This document shows positions 1-8,017 of a DNA stretch of 13,945 nucleotides, piece after piece. A program made the translations under genes and the position numbers. A model generated the notes under the pieces. That model had not been told where the DNA came from. It saw only the letters and a program-made list of their open reading frames with translations, and did no database searches. Positions within the stretch are counted from its first letter, which is position 1, and each line of letters begins with the position of its first letter. Source of the DNA: Dunaliella salina (taxonomy: Eukaryota; Chlorophyta; Chlorophyceae; Chlamydomonadales; Dunaliellaceae); NCBI GenBank assembly GCA_002284615.2, contig MU069782.1:103806-117750 (forward strand), written 5' to 3'.

Positions 1-37
<37 letters not shown>

Positions 38-38
38 A
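1..38. repeat. CA dinucleotide microsatellite
   Basis: An uninterrupted CA run fills the first 31 bases and continues imperfectly (CTCACACACC) to about 40. It is cut by the window edge, so its full length is unknown. It reads as alternating His/Thr codons in the frame of the large downstream ORF, so it does not close that frame. Confidence 0.95.
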
Positions 39-40
39 CC

Positions 41-109
41 ATGGCTGCAGCTGAGTGCGAAGGCGGCGCTGCTGCAGCAGACGCTGCACAGCCATTGGAG
101 CGCGCATGA
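41..109 (+). other. Short upstream ORF (22 codons) before the large ORF
   Basis: An ATG in a strong eukaryotic context (CACCATGGC) opens a 22-codon frame ending in TGA at 107-109. It lies in a different frame from the large ORF that starts at 162. If transcription starts to its left, it would be a uORF that could reduce initiation at 162. If the large protein really starts further upstream, it is only an out-of-frame ATG. Its peptide is Ala-rich and has no recognisable domain. Confidence 0.35.
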
Positions 110-117
110 CAGCAGCC

Positions 118-120
<3 letters not shown>

Positions 121-149
<29 letters not shown>

Positions 150-155
150 ACTGCT
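121..155 (+). repeat. GCT/CTG trinucleotide tract
   Basis: About ten consecutive CTG/GCT triplets lie just before the ATG at 162. In the frame of the large ORF the tract reads as polyalanine with no stop. It may therefore be 5' UTR, or it may encode an alanine run if translation starts upstream of the window. Confidence 0.85.
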
Positions 156-161
156 GCCACC

Positions 162-1589
162 ATGAGAGGCAAAAAGAGCAGCCCCCCGCCCTCTATTGCC
201 CCCAATGCACTTTTGCTGTACCCCAACACCTCCTCCCCGAGGGCCTCTTTGTCCCCTCCCTTGTTCTCCCACTACAGCCCTCCTTCTCCTGGTACTTCCA
301 GCCGCCAGCAAGCCGGCGCGCCCCTGCATCCCTACCCTCAAGGTGTATGCTCTTCAGCATCGCATACCCACCACCCCTCCTGGCACCCCTCGGACCCTCC
401 TTCACCCTCTCACTCCTCAACGCTGCACATGCAGCAGCATGCAGATCTGCAACCACCCCTGCAGTACTCGCGCTACCACCATCCCAGCATACCACACCGC
501 CCAGCTTCTCCCCTAGCCTACCGTCGCCCCCATATCCACACCAGCTCATCCTCTCTGACCGCACCACACACATCCCACCCTCGCCCTCTTTCTGCAGCCG
601 CCTCACTCCAGAGCCTGACCTCCCCAACAACAGTCCCTAGTCCTCCCGGCCCAAGGGCCGCACCCCCAAGCAGCATGCACACTGGCTCACATCAGCTTCC
701 GCATCAGCTCCAGCGGCTGCGCAGGGTTTCATCCTCCGGGGCCCCTCTCCTGCCATCACGCCCTCTGTCCGCCCCTTTTTCCGGGAGTGACAACACCCCG
801 CACATGCACAGCAGCCACACCCCCATGCCCTCACTCCACAACCACACCAGCCGCAGCTTCACGGGGGCCACAGGCTCGGAGCGCGCCAGTTTGGTAGGCC
901 GGAGCAGCGGCAGCATCCTGGATGCGTCACCCTTGCACCAGCAGCAGCTGCGGCCGTGGCTGCCAGGAGGTGGGGCTGCTGCATCTGGCGCACACTCAAT
1001 GCAGACGACGCTGAGGTCAGCATCACCCGCAACCGTTGGCGACTCGCTCGCAGCATCCCAAGAACCAGGGTTGGCAAGGATGTCAGGTGTGAGTGCGCAC
1101 GAGCAAGGCATGGAAACGCAGGAAGCTGCGGATGTGGATGAGGTCAGCGGGGCAGCTTCTAGCCCTCAGCAGCAGCAGCAGCAGCACCAGCAGGGCCGGC
1201 GGCAACGGCAGCGATGGCGAATTGAGCGGCCTGAGCAGGTGCAGCAACAGCAGCAGCAGGGAGTGTCAGGGGTAGAGGCAGCGCTGTTGCATACGCATAA
1301 TGCAGAGCCGATGCAGCAAGAGACCCGGCATGGTGCTAGTGAGCAGTTGCAGCAGCGGCAGGAAGAGCATGGCCCGCCTACAGACATACCTCAGCAGCAA
1401 CAGCAACGGCATGAAGAGCACCAGCAGGGACAAGAGGAGGAGCAGCAGCAGCAGCAGCAGGGGTTCGGGCACCAGCAGCAGCAGCAGCAGGGGTTCGGGC
1501 ACCAGCAGCAGCAGGAACAGCGTGGCCCACCTACAGACCTGCCTCAGCAGCAACAGCAATGGCATGAAGAGCACCAGCAAGGACAAGAG

Positions 1590-1622
<33 letters not shown>

Positions 1623-1826
1623 GAGCAGCGTGGTCAAACGACAGACCTGCCTCAGCAGCAACAGCAACAGCATGGAGAGCACCAGCACCAGCAGGGACAA
1701 GAGGAGCAGCAGAAGCAGGGGCACAGGCACCAGCAGCAGCAGGAGATGCAGCAGCAGCGGGAACAGGGCGGCCGGACAATAGATCTGACTCAGCAGCAAC
1801 AGCGACAGCATGAAGACCACCGGGAT

Positions 1827-1858
<32 letters not shown>

Positions 1859-1883
1859 GGGGCAGCAGCAACAACAAGGGCTC

Positions 1884-1915
<32 letters not shown>

Positions 1916-3572
1916 GCCAGAGGAGAAACATGAGGAGCACCTGTTGCATCATTCCCATCCACAGCTGGAGAATTCAGATCAGCGGAAGCACCAGCACCAA
2001 AAGACCAGGATCCAGCAACAGAAACAGGGCAAGGTAGACAAGCAGCACAGGCAGCAGGTAGCGGCCGGCGAGCACAGGGGCAAGCAGGCTGCGGCTCTGG
2101 AGGGACTCAGGGATGAGTTACAGCAGATAACCAGCGCATGGGAGGACCAAAAGGCCCAAGCAGCAGCAGCAGGGAGAGGGGAAGGGAATGGGGGCGGTAT
2201 ACCTGCAGAGGCTGGGGTCGATGCTAGGAACACAGGCAGCGCACTAGGGCATTCGCCAGGTTCTGCTGCTGGAGCTGACGCTGCTAAAATTCCAATCGGG
2301 AGCAGTAAAGCTGCGCAGGGGCCAGGGTCTGCTTCTGGTGCTAGTGCTGCAGCGCAAAATACCCACACCCCGCCTGCTGTTGCACAGTCTGCTGTTGGTG
2401 CTGTTGCTGCTCCTCCAGCTGGAAGCAGTGAACCTCTGCAGGTGCCAGGGTCTGCTGCTGGTGCCGCTGCAAAGGATACCAGCACCCCGCCTGCTGCTGC
2501 ACAGAATTCCAGCACCCTGTTAACCAGTGCACGGAATACCAGCACCTCGTCTGATAGCGCGCGGAAATCCGGCGCCCCATCTGGTGGCGCGCAGAAATCC
2601 GGCACCCCGCCTACCACTGCACAGAAAACTGGCGCCATGCCTGCTGCTGCACAAGAAACTGGCGCCACGCCTGCTGCTGCACAGGAAACTGGTGCCACGC
2701 CTGCTGCTGCACAGAAATCCGGCACCCCATCTGGTGGCGCACAGAAATCTGGCACCCCGCCTGCTGCTGCACAGGAAACTGGCGGCACGCTTGCTGCCGC
2801 ACAGTCTGCTGCTGTTGCGGGCACAGCCCATGCTGAGGCGGCAAGGCCTGCTGCAAAAGGTGCTGCGTCTTGTGCAGGTTCCGACAGTGCGCCACCTGAG
2901 GCAGGGACTGGTGCAGCTGGTGTAGGTTCAGGCGGCGCAACACCTGAGGCAGGAAATGCAGCTGCCCAAGCAGATGCTGGCAGTGCATTACCTGGGGCAG
3001 GGAATGCTGCGCATGGCAGTGCGGGCCCTGGCAGGGGTGCACCACCTGAGGCAGGAAATGCAGCTGCCCAAGCAGATGCTGGCAGTGCACCACCTGAGGC
3101 AGGGAATGCTGCGTCTGACAGTGCGGGCCCTGGCAGGGGTGCACAACCTGAGGCAGGGAATGCTGCTGCAGTAGCAGGCATTGGTAGTGAACCACCTGAG
3201 GCAGGGAATGCTGCTGCTGGTGCGGGTGATGGCGGTGGTGCACCACCTGAGGCAGGGAAGACTGCGCGTGGTGTATCTGCTGGCAGTGCGCCATCTGGGG
3301 CGAGGAAGGATGTGCCTGATGCGGGTGATGGCGGTGCATTATCTGGGAATGCTGCTGCTGGAGTAGGTACTGGTAGTGCACCATCTGAGGCAGGGAATGC
3401 TGTGCTTGACGGTGAAGACCCTGGTAGTGCACCACTCGAGGCTGCTGCCATTTTGTCTACTAAGAGTGAGGCAGGAGGCGCTTTTGCTGACACCATCGCC
3501 ACCGCCGACAGCGCATCTCAGCCGACCAGTGCTAGGGATGGTGCTCCCAGACAGGAGGCAGGACCACAGTGA
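162..3572 (+). CDS. Large low-complexity Gln/Ala/Pro-rich protein, 1136 codons, function unknown; 5' end may be partial
   Basis: I do not recognise a family. The frame is unbroken for 1136 codons and ends in TGA. The ATG at 162 sits in a good context (GCCACCATG). However, the same frame is open back to position 3, through a polyalanine tract and the CA repeat, so the real start may be upstream. By residue: about 1-330 is Ser/Pro/His/Thr-rich; 336-626 is Gln-rich, with runs up to ten Gln and a repeated T-D-[LI]-[PT]-QQQQ-x-x-H-[EG]-[ED]-H module; 644-672 (around LEGLRDELQQI) is a probable amphipathic helix or short coiled coil; 770-879 is a decapeptide array; 909-1093 is a PPEAGNAA-type array. 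There is no signal peptide, membrane segment or catalytic motif. Low-complexity proteins of this kind are often regulatory or scaffold proteins, but that is only a possibility. Spliced introns inside the frame cannot be excluded without RNA. Confidence 0.6.
1167..2036 (+). repeat. CAG/CAA-rich polyglutamine region with a repeated module
   Basis: Dense CAG with interspersed CAA encodes Gln runs. The pure CAG stretch near 1828-1856 is the most likely to be length-variable. Besides the runs there is a higher-order module, T-D-[LI]-[PT]-QQQQ followed by H-[EG]-[ED]-H. Its Thr codon lies at 1380, 1533, 1641 and 1776, giving spacings of 51, 36 and 45 residues. The first module also carries a doubled GFGHQQQQ segment. 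The modules share flanking residues as well as Gln, so they look like duplications of a longer unit rather than simple triplet expansion. Confidence 0.85.
2469..2798 (+). repeat. 30-bp minisatellite encoding 11 decapeptides (AQKSGTPPAA type)
   Basis: Eleven contiguous 30-bp units start every 30 bases from 2469. Each encodes a decapeptide close to A-[QKR]-x-[ST]-[GS]-[AT]-P-x-x-x, for example AQETGATPAA twice in a row. The last units merge into AQSAAVAGTA. The 30-bp period keeps every frame in register, so this array also leaves long antisense frames open. Confidence 0.9.
2886..3443 (+). repeat. 42-54-bp coding minisatellite (SAPPEAGNAA type)
   Basis: About eleven to twelve imperfect units, mostly 16-18 residues long, repeat a core of [ST]-x-P-x-E-A-G-N-A-A followed by an Ala/Gly/Asp-rich spacer ending in AG or PGRG. 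Two neighbouring copies at about 2944 and 3052 are nearly identical (EAGNAAAQADAGSA). Unit length varies by whole codons, so the frame is kept. It has the look of an array shaped by unequal exchange under a reading-frame constraint. Confidence 0.85.
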
Positions 3573-4260
3573 CAAAGGAAAAAGGATTCCATTGTGAAGG
3601 CTCCCGCGCCTCCAAATGCGCCTTTTCACATAATAATGCATGCTTCTGCCTGGGCTTCCATATGTGAGCCTTCTCACAAACTGAAATCTACACATCTCTG
3701 GTGTTGGTGCCAGTAGAAGCGAGTGCAGCGTCAAGATTTGGAGCAGGGACAAGAGCGGCCAAGTGGCTAAGTCCACAAGGGCTCCACAGCGCCTGTCAGC
3801 AAGGGTCCTACTGCCGGTGCTCACCCTGTTGTGAAGTTATGCATGCTGGAAGAGGGTGACGGATACAGATGTTGTTGTGGATGCTGATGTAGGTGTTGCC
3901 CCACACGTGGCTGTCGACATACCTTCCGCATGGTTGGAGTAGCTGCGCTACATTTGTGACGTGCAACAGATAGACAAGAACAAGAATGCTGTTCCTGTGA
4001 GTGAAGCCCTTGACCTTGCCAGGACATGCACAGACATGCACGGACTTGCCCAGTCATGCCCAGACATGCACTCATTATTACCGGGAGCGTTGGCCGCCAG
4101 TGCCAGCGCTGACTATTGGGTCTCTCCGACAGACACGCTGGCTGTGTCCAGCATAGAAATACTTTTTTAGATGACCACCAACAAGTGGAATGACGGCACA
4201 AGGGTATTGATTGAAATTTTGCTCTTGACCGTGCCTCTTGTGTAAATCCTTTTGGATAAA
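3573..4260 (+). other. Probable 3' UTR or intergenic DNA after the large ORF
   Basis: There is no convincing gene here. Short frames exist on both strands but lack ATG starts or any recognisable composition. The composition changes sharply from the GC-rich repeats of the ORF. The stretch most simply serves as the 3' UTR, since the first plus-strand TGTAA lies at 4241. It includes a small decamer array at 4022-4071. Confidence 0.4.
4022..4071. repeat. Five tandem imperfect 10-bp units
   Basis: Five contiguous decamers, GGACATGCAC, AGACATGCAC, GGACTTGCCC, AGTCATGCCC and AGACATGCAC, lie head to tail. No function is evident. Confidence 0.8.
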
Positions 4261-4316
4261 GAGGCTCGTCTCCACCAAGCAAAGAGGAATAGACAGGCTG
4301 ATTAGCTGAGAATAAA
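4241..4316 (+). promoter_or_regulatory. Candidate polyadenylation signals (TGTAA at 4241, AATAAA at 4311)
   Basis: TGTAAA at 4241-4246 is the first TGTAA on the plus strand after the stop codon at 3572. TGTAA is the usual chlorophyte polyadenylation element. An AATAAA follows at 4311-4316. Either could end the transcript of the large ORF, giving a 3' UTR of roughly 0.7 kb. Only the motifs support this. Confidence 0.22.
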
Positions 4317-4435
4317 CAGGTCCCTCTGTGTTTACTGTGCGTGCTCCTTATCCACTAAACACAAAGGCATTATAAGGCTGGGAAGCTGAGGATAAACGGA
4401 TGTGTCGCCTTGACTGTGCGTGCTCCTTTAAATTT
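4276..4435. repeat. Two diverged tandem copies of an ~80-bp unit
   Basis: The stretch from about 4276 recurs from about 4357. Both copies show in order AAAG..AT, AGGCTG, AGCTGAG, ATAAAC and ACTGTGCGTGCTCCTT. The last block starts at 4334 in the first copy and 4413 in the second. This is an old direct tandem duplication with no coding potential. Confidence 0.7.
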
Positions 4436-4640
4436 GCTGAGCTGAGCTTCTAGCTCTCTTTAATTAGCTTGTGCTTGGTTATGGAACCCTGGAGCATGGC
4501 ATGCACCTTCAATGCGCGTACATGGCGTGCTTTGTGACTGCGCGCAGCGACTGTGTATACATGGCATTTGTTGGGTCATGACTGTGTTGTGACTAAGCGC
4601 TGTGAATGTGTGTGCATGGTATGTGACATGACATGGGTCA
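4436..4640. other. Degenerate TG/CATGG-rich stretch, no gene
   Basis: Loose repeats of a CATGG...TGTGACTG pattern recur at roughly 40-55-base intervals between 4500 and 4640. They look like a decayed minisatellite. I see no reading frame or RNA gene here. Confidence 0.4.
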
Positions 4641-4693
4641 CAACTGTATGCTTTTTAAGTGCTCAAGCGGGACTTTCTTTTCTAAATGTATAG

Positions 4694-4730
4694 CTTTGTT
4701 TGAAGCTGACGAGCTGGAGTTCAAACAAAG
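4694..4730. other. Perfect 11-bp inverted repeat (hairpin), with a second hairpin at 4824-4845
   Basis: CTTTGTTTGAA at 4694-4704 is followed by a 15-base loop and its exact reverse complement at 4720-4730. About 90 bases on, CTCTTTCT (4824-4831) pairs with AGAAAGAG (4838-4845). Both would form stable stems in RNA. Their role is unknown, and no transcript unit is evident around them. Confidence 0.6.
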
Positions 4731-4900
4731 TCCGATTTTTTTTATCTTCAATAGGGAAACTTTTAGTTGCCCGTCCTCTAGTCAGGAAGGAGTCGCCCTC
4801 CAGGCCAAGGGACCTTTTTGTAGCTCTTTCTGCAAAAAGAAAGAGTTGGCCGCATCGGCAAAAAAAGGCTGTGAGCGTGATATTCCCTGACTTCTGGAAA

Positions 4901-5139
4901 GCAGACCACTCCAATTTGAAACAGTAGAAAATGTGCTTGAAACTCAGACACAGCGTTTTGGGCAAGCAGACACAAACTTGGCTGATGGCAAGGTAAGGTA
5001 AAGTTACATTGCTTTATCCGCCAACAAGGGCAGCTGAGCAGAGACAGAGGCCTATAGCCAGACCAATTGAAGCAAAAAATGAAAGCATTGCTCAAAAGTC
5101 AGGCACAGCATCTCAAGCATGCAGACACAAACTTCGCTA
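4901..5139. repeat. Diverged ~80-90-bp duplication, part of it repeated again near 5705-5750
   Basis: A unit starting AGACCA, then ACAGC, then GCAGACACAAACTT occupies about 4901-4991 and recurs at about 5058-5139, clearly diverged but collinear. The part after GCT in the second copy (with ACATTAGCTTGG) recurs at 5716-5750. The second and third copies both read as x-T-L-A-W-[FL]-M in frame. The first copy breaks off at GCAAG followed by GTAAGG, a textbook 5' splice-site shape. These are probably relics of one duplicated coding or transposon segment, which I cannot identify. Confidence 0.5.
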
Positions 5140-6059
5140 ATTCTGAAACATTAGCTTGGTTCATGAAGTCTCTGAGGCGTACTGGGCAACCGGGAGGTGC
5201 ACAGCTGAACAAATGTTGGAACTGGTTGCGCAGATCCGGAAAGGCACTCCAGAATAACGTGCTCTTCATCTTGCGCAGTGTGCCAATCGCATTTGTTGCA
5301 AATCCTGAGCTCGTAAGGGCACCTATTCCCATGATGTTAAGGTGGTAAGGTTTACATGGCTGGCTGACGCTGGTTAGGTGGACGAGATAAAGGGGATTAA
5401 CTCCTTTACATGTGTATTTGATATTAATTAAAAAGGCCAACACTCAAGATCTGAGACAAGGTTCACACTTTCTCACAGAAATACTGTTCCAACTGATTTA
5501 ACTTTATAACACATGATGTCGTTGGGTTTCCACCTGAAGATTGTGGCTGGATAGACGAAGGCACGAAATGCTGCGCAATAACTTATGTGAAGTATTTTGT
5601 CGCAAGTGGAGTGGTAATGGAGGCTTTTTGTTCCTCTTTCTGGCATCCCACCAGCCAGGTACATTGCCTAATGGAATGCCAAAGTGTGTGTGATACGTCC
5701 TCATGATTTTGCTGGCTGATGGTAAGACATTAGCTTGGCTCATGAATTCTTTCACAATTCACACCGAACACCCCAAAGGAAGGTCCTGGAGCCTTCCCTG
5801 GAAGTTGCACTTCCGTGATGCCTTGCGGGAAAATTTCTTTCAATCTTTACTTTCCGTGATGGATTCCAGCCAGAATGCTGCTGATAGTGGTTTAAATTTA
5901 TGTGTGGTTAAGCTCAGGTTGACTAGAAACTTAATTATGTACTCATTGAAGACAGTGTTGCACAAGAAACACGAGCTCGGCTCTGCTGACACTTCTGGCT
6001 ACCACTACCAGAGAAAACAGAAACTTAATGATGCCATACCATAAACCACTGGAGCAAAC
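5140..6059. other. No supported gene; unidentified open frames
   Basis: Plus-strand frames of 93 codons (ending 5348) and 113 codons (5703-6044) are open but match nothing I recognise. The second lies in the same frame as the LINE fragment that follows and is separated from it by one TAA at 6042-6044. It could therefore be a decayed upstream part of the same element. Minus-strand frames here look like shadows. Confidence 0.35.
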
Positions 6060-6602
6060 ATGGAATCACGCGACCCAATCTCTCAACTTGCAAACAAAAA
6101 GATCAGCCACTCCTTCTGGAAAAATCCAGGAATTACTCTTAAACAGCAAATAGGTATGATAAAGTATCATACAGATACACTGTACAATCAGAGTCATGCT
6201 TTCGAATTCAACTTTTCCAGTTCTGGAAGATGCCCACAATGTGATGATATGGACCACATGGACCACATACTCCTCAGGTGTACAAACTCAACAATGAGCG
6301 GGATGCACACCAACAGACACCATACAGCTCTAAGCCTTTGTGTAAAAGCCCTCAGTGAAGGTCGGTATGGCTCATCCCTCAATGGTATGGATGGCTGCAG
6401 TAACGAGAGATTCCTGGATCAGGGCATACAAGCCCCTGGAAACATATCAAGAGCCATTCCAGACTGGGTCTTCCCTAATGGTACTGGCTCCCCTGCCCGG
6501 CACCAAACCCGTCCTGATGCTGTCTCTGTGTGCCCTCTTCCAGGCAGACAAAAACACCTTGATCCTCTAAAGATCCCTCCTCAAGACAGGGACATACATC
6601 TG
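6060..6602 (+). pseudogene. LINE retrotransposon ORF2 C-terminal fragment, copy 1
   Basis: The frame encodes the region after the reverse transcriptase domain of a non-LTR retrotransposon. SHSFWKNPGITLKQQ and TLYNQSHAFEF are followed by a zinc-knuckle motif, CPQC-x7-H-ILLRC (C-x2-C-x7-H-x4-C), then the PDWVFPNGTG and RPDAV stretches. From about 6100 it aligns collinearly with the longer copy at 8805-9716, at roughly nine matches in ten by eye. Neither the catalytic reverse transcriptase nor an endonuclease domain is present. The frame runs into repeat copy A at 6603, whose first three bases (TAA) supply the stop, so the 3' end is truncated by that junction. It is a non-functional relic. The ATG at 6060 is incidental. 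Confidence 0.75.
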
Positions 6603-7643
6603 TAACATGTGAGTTCAAGAAATCATCAATTATGTTTCGAGCCCCTCCAAAACATAATGCACAAGGTGACAATTGAGGCTTTCAAGGGTTTTGAGACAGA
6701 TTAAAAAACAAAACAGATATTAGTTGTGGCTGGACACAACGAAGCAAGTGGGAGGGCATATATCTGAACATATGTGGAAGTGGATCTGCAACGTGCATTG
6801 GGTGCAACAATGTCCTCTTTGCGTGTAATACTGTGTAACAACATCTGTAGTGTTTACACTTGTTGTGCTTTGTTCCAATGACTGTGCCAGGATGGGAAGA
6901 TAATACACGTAATAACACAGCTCTTATGCGCCCGCTCTTGCCTGTAAGTGGTGAAGATAGCAGTGCAAGCAATGCACCAGCAGATCAGACTGGACTGAAG
7001 TGTCTTGAACTCTCACAACCATCTAACCATAATGCAAGCTGTCAAGGAGGGCCTCGCCTTGCACTGCATTTGGTGCGCAATCAAAAAAAGCAACTGCATG
7101 CAAACAAGACCTCACCTGGCCTCTGCCTCTGCATAGCGCATTAGCTGCAGCAGGATGTCGGCTTGGGCTTTGTGTGCATCAATATAGAGCTGCTTTAAAT
7201 CCCAGTCGCAGCAGCTCAAGCTCCTCCGCGTACTTGCCCCCATCGGAGAGCACCAGCGCCATGCGCCACATTTCCACTAAATTTTGCATAGCATCACGCC
7301 CCATGCACACTTCACACGCTCTCACTCCCCCTGCACATTGGTTGGAAAGTGATGTGACAACCTTCTATGTAAAAGGTATGTAAACTTCCACAATGAGCTG
7401 TGATAATTGCAGAAGGCTTTTTGATGACTGCTGTGGCCTTTTGATGACTGCTGAAGGCCATTTTCTGCCTCAATCTATCAAATTAATAAAGTTGTGGCAA
7501 ACGTTCCAGGGAGAAAACAATCTTGATTAGGGTAGATCACAGCAGCAATGCTCACTTGGAGAGCATGAAGCTTCATGCTTAAGGGCGGCAACCAACATAC
7601 AGGAAATTCTGATGCAATTTGAAGTCCGTGGAGGTAATTGTGC
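6603..7643. repeat. 1.04-kb dispersed direct repeat, copy A
   Basis: This segment matches 11936-12972 in the same orientation, from TAACATGTGAGTTCAAG to AATTGTGC. The central stretch, about 6785-7385, differs at only a handful of bases. The outer parts carry more substitutions and several indels. I see no terminal inverted repeats or LTRs. Copy A has a 20-bp tandem duplication at about 7418-7459 and an extra palindromic insertion at 7563-7578 that copy B lacks. It carries a minus-strand gene fragment, annotated separately. Confidence 0.92.
6854..7330 (-). pseudogene. Gene fragment with two exons in repeat copy A; helical, unrecognised
   Basis: On the minus strand, an acceptor (TGTGCAG, 7331-7337) precedes an exon at 7330-7116 ending CCAG, then a donor GTGAGG. 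A 174-base intron (7115-6942) ends in CTTACAG and a second exon runs to a TAA at 6856-6854. The first exon reads GRDAMQNLVEMWRMALVLSD, then KYAEELELLR. After a frame change near 7205 it reads DWDLKQLYIDAHKAQADILL and ends RYAEAEAR. Across the intron the second frame continues as QERAHKS. The Ala/Leu/Glu-rich, YAEAE-type pattern suggests helical repeats such as TPR, but I cannot name the protein. The frame change fits a 2-base deletion near 7205, so this is a pseudogene. The same break is in copy B. The donor gene is not in the window. Confidence 0.5.
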
Positions 7644-7772
7644 AGGTGTCCGATTAAGTTTCAGTTGTGAGTGCAGGTGCTTGTGTCAAGATGCGCATCT
7701 GTCAAGAAATCTTGTGGTGCAAGCATTTGGTGAAGGTGCAAGTTTGCGTTTGCTCGTGATTAGGGATCGGCA

Positions 7773-7846
7773 TATAGCGCTATAACAGCCATACCTGTAG
7801 CGCGATATAGCACTACATAGCGATATTGCGCTATACTGCGCTATAT
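7773..7846. promoter_or_regulatory. Subterminal GCGCTATA motif cluster in the hAT-like element
   Basis: TATAGCGCTATA at 7773-7784 is a perfect 12-bp palindrome. Variants follow at about 7799-7846, again at 8000-8010, and near the other end at about 8306-8355. Repeated subterminal motifs are usual transposase-binding sites in hAT elements. That role is inferred from position and repetition only. Confidence 0.55.
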
Positions 7847-8017
7847 GAAACCGCTATAATTCTCCAGAACTCCCCTTTCCAAGTCGAATTAGGCCACCAG
7901 ATTTAGATGGCAGGCGGGGAACCGTGCAAAGAGCACCCTTGCCAAAGATTAAAGTGAAAAATGATCTTGTCGAGCTCTGGTCGTGGCCTGGCTCAAATGT
8001 AGCGCTATATCAGCACT

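Noticed and set aside
1266..1958. Minus-strand 230-codon leucine-rich frame and 143-codon alanine-rich frame
   Set aside because: They are the complementary readings of CAG repeats (CTG as Leu, GCT as Ala), exact shadows of the plus-strand polyglutamine region.
2611..3435. Second long minus-strand frame (274 codons, His/Gln-rich) opposite the EAG repeats
   Set aside because: It stays open only because the repeat units are whole-codon lengths. It has no independent signal.
3821..4282. Minus-strand 153-codon frame
   Set aside because: It begins at TTG, not ATG, has no recognisable motif, and overlaps the likely 3' UTR.
6860..7144. 94-codon plus-strand frame, conserved in copy B at 12196-12480
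   Set aside because: It is conserved only because the whole repeat core is nearly identical. The minus strand has the better exon and splice signals in the same stretch.
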